From: an uncultured Oscillospiraceae bacterium
GTDB taxonomy: Bacteria > Bacillota > Clostridia > Oscillospirales > Oscillospiraceae
Assembly: GCA_910587285.1 (NCBI GenBank)
Contig: CAJULM010000044.1
Span: forward strand, 1-23,054
Length of the DNA stretch: 23,054 nt
Direction of reading: 5' to 3'
Numbering within the stretch: position 1 is the first letter of the stretch; each line of letters starts with the position of its first letter. Below the pieces are notes generated by a model. That model did not search any database. It saw nothing but the letters and a program-made list of their open reading frames with translations, and had not been told where the DNA came from. Positions 7,448-14,917 of this stretch are shown in pieces. The position numbers and the translations under genes were made by a program.

Positions 7448-8386
7448 ATGAATCTGTCCCAAGTGGAGATTATCGTGGAGATCGCAAAAGCCGGGTCCAT
7501 CTCTCAGGCGGCGCAGAACCTGTTTGTCTCTCAGCCCAGCGTCTCCAAAGCCCTCCAACGGTTCGAGGAGGAGGTGGGGACACAGATTTTCGAACGGGTG
7601 AGCACCGGCGTGCGCCTCACCCCCATCGGCCGGAAGTTTGTGGAGCAGGCCGCGGACGTTGTGGAGCTGGCCGACCGGCTGGACCGCATTTTTGATAAGA
7701 ACAGCAGCCTGGTGTCCATGGAGCTGAACCTGGCCTCCATCTCCTACCACTTCATACAGCAGATGATTCCAGAGGTGTATAACAAGTACAGTCAAAACCC
7801 CATTGTAATCAATTACGTGGAGTGCGGCTTTGACGAGCAGCTGGAGATGCTGAAAAAGGGCGAGGTGGAGATCGGCGTGGTGTCCTTCTGGCACGAGGGG
7901 CTCAAGCGGGGCATCCGCCGCGCCGCGGCCAGCGGCGTGGAGTACCACCGGGTGGGCGACCTTCAGGCCTACATCGGCGTGAGCCGCCACAGCAAGGCCT
8001 ACCCGGAGAGCGTAAAGGGGCTGGACCTGAGCCGCCTGGCCCAGATGCCGCTGGTGAGCCTGTCCCCCTCCGCCCCCATGCGCACCACGGGGTGGGCCTA
8101 TCTGCGCCAGGTGTTTGGGAAAAGCCCCCTGGGCAACTCCAACCGGGAAATCCGCACCTCCAGCACCGGCACCATGCGGGAGGTGCTCAATAAAGTGGAC
8201 GGCTTCTCCCTGGTGGTGCTCAACCCCGGCATTTACCGCCAGTACGGCTTTTTTGAGGATATGCGCCTGATCCCCATCCCCGGAGAGAATATGCGCTTTG
8301 AGCTGGGCTGGCTGCAGCGGGAGAACACCGTCCGCTCCCCCCTGGCCAACGAATTTGTGAATATGCTCCGGGAGTACTCCAGCTGA
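7448..8386 (+). CDS. LysR-family transcriptional regulator
   Basis: A 312-residue DNA-binding regulator. The N-terminal winged helix-turn-helix (about 1-60) has the family pattern: MNLSQVEIIVEIAKAGSIS, then AAQNLFVSQPSVSKALQRFE and the FERVSTGVRLTPIG wing. The rest (about 88-300) is the periplasmic-binding-like effector domain that would sense a small molecule. AAAGGGGG precedes the ATG at 7448. It sits immediately upstream of, and on the same strand as, the esterase-transporter-BKACE cluster, so it is the probable local activator; classical LysR genes are divergent from their target, so this layout is less usual. The effector is unknown, but an imported substrate or pathway intermediate is likely. 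Candidate binding dyads are at 7383-7392 and 8426-8439. Confidence 0.9.
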   Translation: MNLSQVEIIVEIAKAGSISQAAQNLFVSQPSVSKALQRFEEEVGTQIFERVSTGVRLTPIGRKFVEQAADVVELADRLDRIFDKNSSLVSMELNLASISYHFIQQMIPEVYNKYSQNPIVINYVECGFDEQLEMLKKGEVEIGVVSFWHEGLKRGIRRAAASGVEYHRVGDLQAYIGVSRHSKAYPESVKGLDLSRLAQMPLVSLSPSAPMRTTGWAYLRQVFGKSPLGNSNREIRTSSTGTMREVLNKVDGFSLVVLNPGIYRQYGFFEDMRLIPIPGENMRFELGWLQRENTVRSPLANEFVNMLREYSS

Positions 8387-8425
8387 TGGAAGCTTTTGCT
8401 TTTGCTCTTTGATATAACTTTTCAC

Positions 8426-8439
8426 TATGGATATCCATA
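8426..8439. promoter_or_regulatory. Perfect 14-base dyad, candidate LysR operator
   Basis: TATGGATATCCATA reads the same on both strands. It resembles the dyad in the LysR promoter (ATGATATCAT, 7383-7392), and the half-site CTATGATA recurs at 8577-8584 in the likely operon promoter. Another palindrome, AGGTATACCT, lies at 8531-8540. Binding by the LysR protein is inferred, not shown. Confidence 0.4.
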
Positions 8440-8460
8440 ATAAATAATCCCAGATTTTTT

Positions 8461-8493
8461 ACCGCTTCTCTTTAAATTTCAAAGAGAAGCGGT
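8461..8493 (+). terminator. Hairpin after the LysR gene
   Basis: ACCGCTTCTCTTT (8461-8473) pairs perfectly with AAAGAGAAGCGGT (8481-8493) around AAATTTC. The tail TCTCTATTG is only partly T-rich. It would separate LysR transcription from the catabolic operon, at least in part. Confidence 0.65.
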
Positions 8494-8558
8494 TCTCTAT
8501 TGTGCATTCTAACCAAAGAACTCCCGATAAAGGTATACCTCAGTGCAAACAATTCGTA

Positions 8559-8586
8559 TTGGCAAAGTTAAAATATCTATGATAAA
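8559..8586 (+). promoter_or_regulatory. Weak candidate promoter of the catabolic operon
   Basis: TTGGCA (8559-8564) and GATAAA (8581-8586) with a 16-base spacer are the best pair I find between the hairpin and the esterase gene. Both hexamers are poor, as expected for a promoter that needs an activator. The remaining leader to 8678 shows no other gene; an AAGGAGG at 8659-8665 serves the esterase. Confidence 0.35.
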
Positions 8587-8678
8587 CTGGAATCACTCAA
8601 AGGACACCGGTCAGCACATTTCCACAGGCAGCCGCCGCGCGGTGTCGGCAAATCGGTATAAGGAGGCAGCGCTTTCCC

Positions 8679-10055
8679 ATGAACGAGCAAAACAACCCTT
8701 GCAGATACATTCAGCTCCCCACGCCCTGCGGAGAAATCCGGGGCCTGCAGCAGGACGGCTGTCTGCTGTTCGCCGGCGTAACATACGCCCGTGCGCAGCG
8801 GTGGGAGGACCCCCAGGTGGTGCGGGCGTGGGTGGGCGTATACGACGCCACCCAGCAGGGCCCCGCCTGCTGCCAGCACGTTCAGTTCCACGGGCGGCAG
8901 CCTTCCGACTTCTATTACAACGAAAACGCGGAAAAGCCCACCTATCGGTACAGCGAGCAGGACGGGCTGAACCTGAACATCTGGACCCCCGAGGAGGGGG
9001 AAAACCTGCCCGTGGCCGTGTTCATCCACGGCGGCTCCTTTGTGGGGGGCTGCAACGCTTCGCCCAACATATTCCGGGGCGCGGACTACTGCCGGCGCGG
9101 CGTCGTCCTGGTGAGCATCAACTACCGGCTGAACGCCTTCGCCACCGGATACGATGCCACCCATAAGGGAAACTATGCTTTGAAGGACCAGGTGGCCGCC
9201 CTGACGTGGGTGCGGGAAAACATCGCGGCCTTCGGCGGCGACCCGGAGCGCGTCACCCTCATGGGGGAGAGCGCCGGCGCGCTCTCCGTGCAGCTTCTGC
9301 TGTACTGCCCCTACGCCAAGGGGCTGTTCCGGGGCGCGGTGATGATGAGCGGCGGCGGCGACTTCGGCCAGCTGGGCACCCCCGCCCGGCCGGCCATCGC
9401 CCAGGCCGTGTGGCGGATGGTGATGGACCGCTTCGGCGTGCAGTCGCTGGACGAGCTCAAGCACGCCCCCGCCCAGGAGGTCTACGACGCCTGGCTGGCC
9501 GCCGGGGCCACGGAGAGCAACCTGGCCAACAACTGCGCCAAGCCCATTGTGGACGGCGACTGGATTCCCGACCACTTCGCCCCGCTGGCCATGCGGGGGG
9601 CCGTCGCCGATGTGCCCTGCGTCATCGGAATGTCCAGCGACGATATGTGGCCCTTCTACCTCTACAGCTTTGCGGTGGAGTGGGGCGCGTACCACGCCAG
9701 GGCGGGGCGCGCGCCGGTATACGGCTACTACCTGGACCGGGCCCTCCCCGGAGGGGACGGAGAGGGGGCCTACCACGGCTGCGACCTGTGGTACGCCTTC
9801 GGCACCCTGGACCGGAACTGGCGCCCCTTCGAGGAGCTCGACCGCCGCATCTCCCAGGACATGATCGACTACCTCGCCGGCTTCATCAAAACCGGCCGGC
9901 CCCAGGCGGAGGGCCTGGCCCAGTGGGAGCCCCTCACGGACGCCAGCACCCGGTTCCTCCGCTTCGGCGGGCAGAAGCCCGCCATGTGCCAGCCCCCGGC
10001 CGACAAGCTGGCCGCCAGCAGCCGCAACTCCCTCCGGCCGTTCCCGGGTATGTAG
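8679..10055 (+). CDS. Type-B carboxylesterase (COesterase family)
   Basis: A 458-residue alpha/beta hydrolase that should cleave carboxylic esters. It has the family marks in order: the opening TPCGEIRGLQQDGCLLFAGVTYA, the EDGLNLNIWTP-like segment at 94-104, the oxyanion loop HGGSF (117-121), nucleophile Ser198 in GESAG, a probable acid Asp322 in GMSSDDMW, and His366 in GAYHGCDLWYAF. No signal peptide is visible, so it probably acts in the cytoplasm. It is somewhat shorter than the usual 500 or so residues. AAGGAGG lies 13 bases before the ATG. It is the first gene of the cluster, 50 bases before the transporter genes, which suggests that it opens an imported ester. Substrate unknown. Confidence 0.9.
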   Translation: MNEQNNPCRYIQLPTPCGEIRGLQQDGCLLFAGVTYARAQRWEDPQVVRAWVGVYDATQQGPACCQHVQFHGRQPSDFYYNENAEKPTYRYSEQDGLNLNIWTPEEGENLPVAVFIHGGSFVGGCNASPNIFRGADYCRRGVVLVSINYRLNAFATGYDATHKGNYALKDQVAALTWVRENIAAFGGDPERVTLMGESAGALSVQLLLYCPYAKGLFRGAVMMSGGGDFGQLGTPARPAIAQAVWRMVMDRFGVQSLDELKHAPAQEVYDAWLAAGATESNLANNCAKPIVDGDWIPDHFAPLAMRGAVADVPCVIGMSSDDMWPFYLYSFAVEWGAYHARAGRAPVYGYYLDRALPGGDGEGAYHGCDLWYAFGTLDRNWRPFEELDRRISQDMIDYLAGFIKTGRPQAEGLAQWEPLTDASTRFLRFGGQKPAMCQPPADKLAASSRNSLRPFPGM

Positions 10056-10105
10056 CGGTTTTTCGGAAATTGACCTGTCCATCACCACAAAGGAGGTAAT
10101 CCATT

Positions 10106-10981
10106 TTGATTAATCTATTGCAGAATTTATTTGCGGGCATCTCCATCGGCAGCATCTACGCGCTGATCGGGCTGGGGTTCATCTTCACGGTGAACGGCGT
10201 GGGCATCATCAATATGGCCCACGGCGAGGTGGTCATGCTGGGCGGCTTCTTCGCCGTGGCCTTCACCTCCACCCTGGGCCTGCCCCTTGTCTGGGGGTAT
10301 CTGCTGGCGCTGCTGTGCACCGTGCTCTTTGGCTATCTCCTGAACCTGGTGGTGTTCCGGCCCATGATCAACAAGCCGATTTTCACCGTGATGATCGCCA
10401 CCGTGGGCCTGAGCATGACGCTGCAATGCGTGGCCATGAACGTCTGGGGCGCTTACGCGGTGGAGCTGAAGGGCCCCTTCGGGTCCAGCGTGCTCAACCT
10501 GGGCGGCGTAATCATCCCCTACCAGTACCTGCTCCTCATCGGCGCGCTGGTGGTGGTGCTCATTCTCCTGTCCTTCTTCTTCAACCGCACCATCACGGGC
10601 AAGCAGCTGCGGGCCATGTCCGTCATGCCCGACGTGGCCCGGCTGCTGGGCGCCCCCACCAAACGGCTCACCGCCATCACCATCATGATCAGCTGCGGCA
10701 TCGCCGGCCTGACGGGCATTCTCATGGGCCCCATCTATTTCGTCACCTACGCCATGGGCAGCGTGGCCATCGGAAAGGGCTTCACCGCCATCGTCCTGGG
10801 CGGCTTCGGCAAGGTCGAGGGCGCCGTTCTGGGCGGGCTGCTCCTGGGCGTCATCGAGACCCTGCTGGCCGCCTACGTCTCGCCCATGTTCAAGGACGGC
10901 TTCGCCTTCCTGGTGCTGGTCGTGATCCTGATTTTCAAGCCCAAGGGCCTGCTGGGCGAAGCCGTTTCCCAGCGCGTATAA
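10106..10981 (+). CDS. livH: Branched-chain-amino-acid-type ABC permease, LivH-like
   Basis: A 291-residue membrane protein of the BPD_transp_2 family with about eight membrane spans. It opens with the LivH pattern around GISIGSIYALIGLGFIFT and GIINMAHGEVVMLGG, and ends with the conserved GGFGKVEGAVLGGLLLGVIE region and KPKGLLG. It forms one half of the transport channel. The start is a TTG codon at 10106, supported by AAAGGAGGT at 10089-10097 with an 8-base gap and by the lack of a nearby in-frame ATG. It is followed after 12 bases by the fused second permease. The Liv (HAAT) class carries amino acids, urea, amides and various organic acids, so the name does not fix the substrate; neighbours suggest a hydroxy or keto acid. 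Confidence 0.92.
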   Translation: MINLLQNLFAGISIGSIYALIGLGFIFTVNGVGIINMAHGEVVMLGGFFAVAFTSTLGLPLVWGYLLALLCTVLFGYLLNLVVFRPMINKPIFTVMIATVGLSMTLQCVAMNVWGAYAVELKGPFGSSVLNLGGVIIPYQYLLLIGALVVVLILLSFFFNRTITGKQLRAMSVMPDVARLLGAPTKRLTAITIMISCGIAGLTGILMGPIYFVTYAMGSVAIGKGFTAIVLGGFGKVEGAVLGGLLLGVIETLLAAYVSPMFKDGFAFLVLVVILIFKPKGLLGEAVSQRV

Positions 10982-10993
10982 ACAGGAGGAAGT

Positions 10994-12820
10994 ATGCACA
11001 TGAAAGATAAAAGGAACAAGCTGATCGGTTACGCCGTGCTCGTCGTTCCCCTCCTCCTTCTGCCGCTGGCCGTCAAGTCAAGGGCGGATATGGGCCTGAT
11101 CAACAACGTACTGCTGCTTTATATCGTCTCTCTGGGCCTCAACATCTCCCTGGGCCTGACCGGTATGTCCAATATGTGCCAGGCGGCCTTTTGGGGCGTG
11201 GGCGCTTACACGGCGGCCATCCTGTCCACCCGGTTCGGGGCGCCGTTTTTGCTGGCCGTCCCCGTGGCCACGGTGGTCACCGCCCTTGCGGGGATGCTGC
11301 TGGGCGTCTTGTCCACGCGGATCAAGGGCATCTACTTCGCCATTCTCACCATCGGCTTCGCCCTGTTCTTCAGCCTCCTGCTGCAAAACTGGCCCAGCGT
11401 CACCGGCGGCGGAACCGGGCTGAGAAACATCGGCTCCCCCGACTTCATTTTCTTCACCGTGGAGACGCGCAAGCAGCTGTATTTCATGCTCCTCGCATTC
11501 GCCGCCCTCTCCACCTGGTTTTACACCAGCGTGGCCAACTCCAAGTACGGCAAGTCCATGATCGCCATCAAGTTTAACGACACCGCCGCCGAGCTGCTGG
11601 GCGTGGACACCGTGATGCGCAAGGTGCTGGCCATGGCCCTGAGCAGCGGCCTGGCCGGACTCAGCGGCGCCCTGGTGGCGTACACCATCGGCGTCGTCAC
11701 CCCCACGCAGTTCATCTACGGGGCGGGGCTCACCTTTATCCTCATCCTCATTCTGGGCGGCAGCGGAACGGTGCTGGGCGTGGCAATCGGCTCTGTGCTC
11801 ATGGTGTTTCTGCCCGAGGTGCTGGCGCCGCTGAAGTTCTGGAACACCGCCATTTACGGCGTATTGGTGGCGGTTGTGATTATGGTGCTGCCGGGCGGCC
11901 TGGTGAGCATTCTGCTGCGCATCCCCTTCGTGTGGAAAATCTACACCATTTTCCAGAAAAAGCGCGACGACAGCCGAATTGAGGACCTCCCCCAAGTCCC
12001 CGGCGGCCAGGCCCAGCGCCCCTCCGGCCAGCCCGTGCTCACCGTCCGGAACGCCAGCATCAACTTCGGCGGCCTGGCGGCCATGAGCGACGTCTCCCTG
12101 GAGCTGTACCCGGGACAGGTGCACGCCCTCATCGGCCCCAACGGCGCGGGCAAATCCACCCTCGTCAACTGCATCACCGGCGTATACAAGCCTAACAGCG
12201 GCGCCATCGAGCTGGACGGAAAAAGCCTGGCGGGGCTGACGCCCCACAAAATCTCCCGCCTGGGCATCTCCCGAACCTTCCAAAACCTGGCCGTCTGGAT
12301 CGGGCTCACCTCCATCGACAACCTGCTCGTGGCCAGGGACGGAATCCAAAAGGCGGGCTTCTGGGCCACCGTCTTCAACACCAAAAAGGCGAGGCAGGAG
12401 CAGGCGCAGTCCCTGGCCGCGGCCAAGCGGCTGCTGGTGAGCATGGACCTGTGGGAGCTGCGGGATTCCTATATCGGCACCCTCCCCTACGGGCACCAGA
12501 AGATGCTGGAAATCGCCCGGGCCCTCATGGCCAACCCCAAGGTCCTCCTCCTGGACGAGCCGGCGGCCGGCCTCACCGCGCCGGAGGTGGCCATCCTGGT
12601 CAAGCTGATCAAGGACATCCAGGCCAGCGGCGTCGCGGTGCTCCTCATCGACCACAACATGAAGTTCGTCATGGATATTGCGGATAAAATCACGGTCCTG
12701 AACTACGGCAAGGTTCTCGTTTCCGACACTCCGGAGGTGGTGCGGGCCCATCCCGAGGTCATCGCGGCATACCTCGGCTCCGGCATCAAGAGGACGAAGG
12801 GAGTGAAAAAAGATGCTTGA
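10994..12820 (+). CDS. Fused LivM-like permease and LivG-like ATPase
   Basis: One 608-residue chain combines two usual subunits. Residues about 10-315 are a LivM-type permease with eight to ten membrane spans and the conserved GLTGMSNMCQAAFWGVGAY and VKS(R)-like coupling segments. A charged linker (about 320-345) joins it to the ATPase: Walker A GPNGAGKST (381-389), Q-loop Gln430, signature LPYGHQ (497-502, the LivG form), Walker B VLLLDE (517-522) and His554 in IDHN. No frameshift joins the halves. AGGAGG at 10984-10989 is only 4 bases from ATG 10994 but 10 from the in-frame ATG at 11000, so translation may begin at 11000. The last eight bases overlap the next gene. LivM-LivG fusions exist elsewhere. 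Confidence 0.93.
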   Translation: MHMKDKRNKLIGYAVLVVPLLLLPLAVKSRADMGLINNVLLLYIVSLGLNISLGLTGMSNMCQAAFWGVGAYTAAILSTRFGAPFLLAVPVATVVTALAGMLLGVLSTRIKGIYFAILTIGFALFFSLLLQNWPSVTGGGTGLRNIGSPDFIFFTVETRKQLYFMLLAFAALSTWFYTSVANSKYGKSMIAIKFNDTAAELLGVDTVMRKVLAMALSSGLAGLSGALVAYTIGVVTPTQFIYGAGLTFILILILGGSGTVLGVAIGSVLMVFLPEVLAPLKFWNTAIYGVLVAVVIMVLPGGLVSILLRIPFVWKIYTIFQKKRDDSRIEDLPQVPGGQAQRPSGQPVLTVRNASINFGGLAAMSDVSLELYPGQVHALIGPNGAGKSTLVNCITGVYKPNSGAIELDGKSLAGLTPHKISRLGISRTFQNLAVWIGLTSIDNLLVARDGIQKAGFWATVFNTKKARQEQAQSLAAAKRLLVSMDLWELRDSYIGTLPYGHQKMLEIARALMANPKVLLLDEPAAGLTAPEVAILVKLIKDIQASGVAVLLIDHNMKFVMDIADKITVLNYGKVLVSDTPEVVRAHPEVIAAYLGSGIKRTKGVKKDA

Positions 12821-13514
12821 AATCAAGGATTTGTCCGTGAAGTACGGCCCAATCGTGGCGGTGAACCAGCTGAACCTGAAGGTGGAGCGGGGGCAGATGG
12901 TAGCCCTCATCGGCACCAACGGCTCGGGAAAGACCTCCACGCTGAAGGCCATCACCAACTGCGTGCCAAGCCGGACGGGGGACGTCTATTTCGAGGGGCA
13001 GCTGATCAACAAAATCTCAACGGATAAGCTGCCCAAAATGGGGCTGGTCAGCGTGCCGGAGGGGCGGGGCATCTTCCCCAACCTGACGGTGGAGGAAAAC
13101 CTGCTGGTGGCGGCGAAGGGCGCGGGCCAGGTGTTCGCCGCCACGGAGGAGCGGGTCTACGAGACCTTCCCCCGCCTGAAGGAGCGCAGAAAGCAGGCGG
13201 GCTGGTCCCTCAGCGGCGGCGAGCAGCAGATGCTGGCCATCGCCCGGGCCATCGCGGCAAAGCCCAAGCTGCTGCTGCTGGACGAGCCCTCCCTGGGCCT
13301 GGCCCCCGCCATTGTGGAGACCATCTTCGACGTAATCAACAAAATCAAGGAGGATGGCACGGGCATCCTGCTCATCGAGCAAAACGCGGTGCTCGCCATC
13401 GAGGTTTCCGACTACGCCTATGTGATGCGCATGGGCGAGGTCATCCTGAGCGGCCCCTCCGAGGACGTGGCCTCCAACCAGGATATGCAGGACACCTATT
13501 TAGGCGCGATCTGA
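12813..13514 (+). CDS. livF: Liv-type ABC ATPase, LivF-like
   Basis: This 233-residue protein is the second ATPase of the importer. Walker A is GTNGSGKTS (34-42), the Q-loop region reads VPEGRGIFPNLTVEEN with Glu as usual for LivF, the signature is LSGGEQQ (133-139), Walker B is LLLLDE (153-158) and the switch region is IEQN, also the LivF form. It overlaps the fused permease-ATPase gene by eight bases (ATGCTTGA), so the two are translationally coupled and made in equal amounts, as the complex requires. The binding-protein gene follows after 75 bases. No anomalies are seen. Confidence 0.95.
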   Translation: MLEIKDLSVKYGPIVAVNQLNLKVERGQMVALIGTNGSGKTSTLKAITNCVPSRTGDVYFEGQLINKISTDKLPKMGLVSVPEGRGIFPNLTVEENLLVAAKGAGQVFAATEERVYETFPRLKERRKQAGWSLSGGEQQMLAIARAIAAKPKLLLLDEPSLGLAPAIVETIFDVINKIKEDGTGILLIEQNAVLAIEVSDYAYVMRMGEVILSGPSEDVASNQDMQDTYLGAI

Positions 13515-13589
13515 CCGCCGCAGACTTTTCATGTGACGTATGTGCACCAGCACAGCGCAAATAACAAAAGGACACCGAAGGAGGACATT

Positions 13590-14807
13590 ATGAAACTGTT
13601 CAAAGAGAGCAAACTGCGCCGTCTTTTCACGGCGGTGACGGCAGGAGCGCTGCTTCTGTCCCTGGCGGGCTGCGGCGGCCCCGCCGCCCAGTCCGACCCC
13701 CCCGCCCCCAGCGCCAACGGCGGCGGCCAGGGCAGCGAAAACAGCAAGCCCGTGGTCACGGAGGTAAACGTGGGCTATACATCCCTGCAAAGCGGGGCCA
13801 TGGCCGTCATCGGCCCGCTCATCGACACCTGCGTCAACATCGCCAAGGAGGACTTTGAGGCCAGGACCGGCATAAAAATCAACCTCATTGTGGAGGACGC
13901 CGGCAGCACCGTGGAGTCGGCCATCGACGCCACCGTCCGCCTGATCGACGACGATGTCTCCTGCATCATCGGCATCGTGGGCAGCAACCAGTACGCCGGT
14001 ATGCTTCAGGAGCTGGAGGACGCCCGCATCCCCCTGATGACCACCGTCGCCCCGGACGAAATCTTCACCCGCGGCTACGACTGGCTATTCTCCTCCTACG
14101 TCACCCGGCTCCAGGAGAACTCGCCCATGATTCCCTGGGCCCAGTCCCTCAACGCCAAGAGCGTGGCCTGCCTGCTGGGCACGGACGACGACAGCCGGGC
14201 CCTGATGGAGTACTTCATCGAGAAGGGCCAGGAGGTCGGCATTGAGATCTATCCCGAGTGGATCAACCCCCTGGACAACGATTTCACCGCCAACATCACC
14301 TCCGCCCGAAACAAGAATCCGGACGCCTACTTCTGCCTGGCCTCCGATGTCACCATGTCCAAAATCCTGCGCCAGATGAAGCAGATGGGCATCGACAAGC
14401 CCTTCAACACCGGCGGCGCCATGGGCGTTCAGAGCTTTGTGGACTTGATGGAGGCGGAGGAGCTGGAGGGGATGTACGGCCAGGCCTCCATCCTGCCCCC
14501 CTATATCATTGACGACCCCAGAGTGGTGGACTATATCGCCAAGTACACCGAGGCCACCGGCTTCCCCGCGGACATCACCACCCTGGTGTACTACGACTGC
14601 GCCATGCTGCTGTTTGAGGCGGCCGCTGCCACCGGCGGAGACAGCGAGGCCATCATCAAGTATCTCCGGGAGGATATGCAGGGCTACGAGGGCCTGACCG
14701 GCGTGTTCAACTACGATGAGCGCGGCCTGGGCCGCTGGGAGGCCTATCTGCTGAAGGCCGGCCCCGATAAGGAACTGATCCACTACGACACGGTTAAAAT
14801 CTCCTGA
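13590..14807 (+). CDS. Liv-type substrate-binding lipoprotein (Peripla_BP_6)
   Basis: The 405-residue receptor of the importer, tethered outside the membrane. The signal is KLFKESKLRRLF, a hydrophobic core and the lipobox LAGC with Cys28 acylated. A Pro/Ala/Ser/Gly linker (31-55) precedes the two-lobed domain, which starts at VNVGYTSLQSGAMAVIGPLIDT and continues as type I Leu/Ile/Val-binding proteins do, with phrases such as SCIIGIVGSNQYAGMLQELE and IPLMTTVAPDEIFTRGYDW. ATG 13590 was chosen because GAAGGAGG precedes it and the signal peptide starts there; a longer opening to 13533 lacks support. It stands between the transporter ATPases and a surface esterase, as if it captured that esterase's product. 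Ligand unknown. Confidence 0.9.
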   Translation: MKLFKESKLRRLFTAVTAGALLLSLAGCGGPAAQSDPPAPSANGGGQGSENSKPVVTEVNVGYTSLQSGAMAVIGPLIDTCVNIAKEDFEARTGIKINLIVEDAGSTVESAIDATVRLIDDDVSCIIGIVGSNQYAGMLQELEDARIPLMTTVAPDEIFTRGYDWLFSSYVTRLQENSPMIPWAQSLNAKSVACLLGTDDDSRALMEYFIEKGQEVGIEIYPEWINPLDNDFTANITSARNKNPDAYFCLASDVTMSKILRQMKQMGIDKPFNTGGAMGVQSFVDLMEAEELEGMYGQASILPPYIIDDPRVVDYIAKYTEATGFPADITTLVYYDCAMLLFEAAAATGGDSEAIIKYLREDMQGYEGLTGVFNYDERGLGRWEAYLLKAGPDKELIHYDTVKIS

Positions 14808-14828
14808 GCAGCGCTGTGATGTCACCCG

Positions 14829-14863
14829 CCGGGCACATGGGTCGAAGCGGCCCGTGTGCCCGG
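14829..14863 (+). promoter_or_regulatory. Intergenic hairpin between binding protein and surface esterase genes
   Basis: CCGGGCACATGGG (14829-14841) pairs with CCCGTGTGCCCGG (14851-14863), 13 pairs including one G-U, around a 9-base loop. No T-run follows, so it is unlikely to be a full terminator. It may protect the 3' end of the upstream transporter message or partly reduce expression of downstream genes. Confidence 0.5.
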
Positions 14864-14917
14864 AACTATCATCGGGAGCTCCTTCCCGCCGCGCGAGCAT
14901 TTACAGAAAGGAATGCC

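Noticed and set aside
8543..9166. 207-codon plus-strand frame overlapping the esterase start
   Set aside because: It overlaps a gene with an intact catalytic triad in another frame and becomes Arg/Pro/Gly-rich where they overlap.
11078..12958. 626-codon minus-strand open frame opposite the fused permease-ATPase
   Set aside because: Antisense shadow of a gene with full ABC motifs; no ribosome-binding site or recognisable domain. The same applies to 4524-6020, 8577-10088, 10127-10999 and 15988-17775 on the minus strand.
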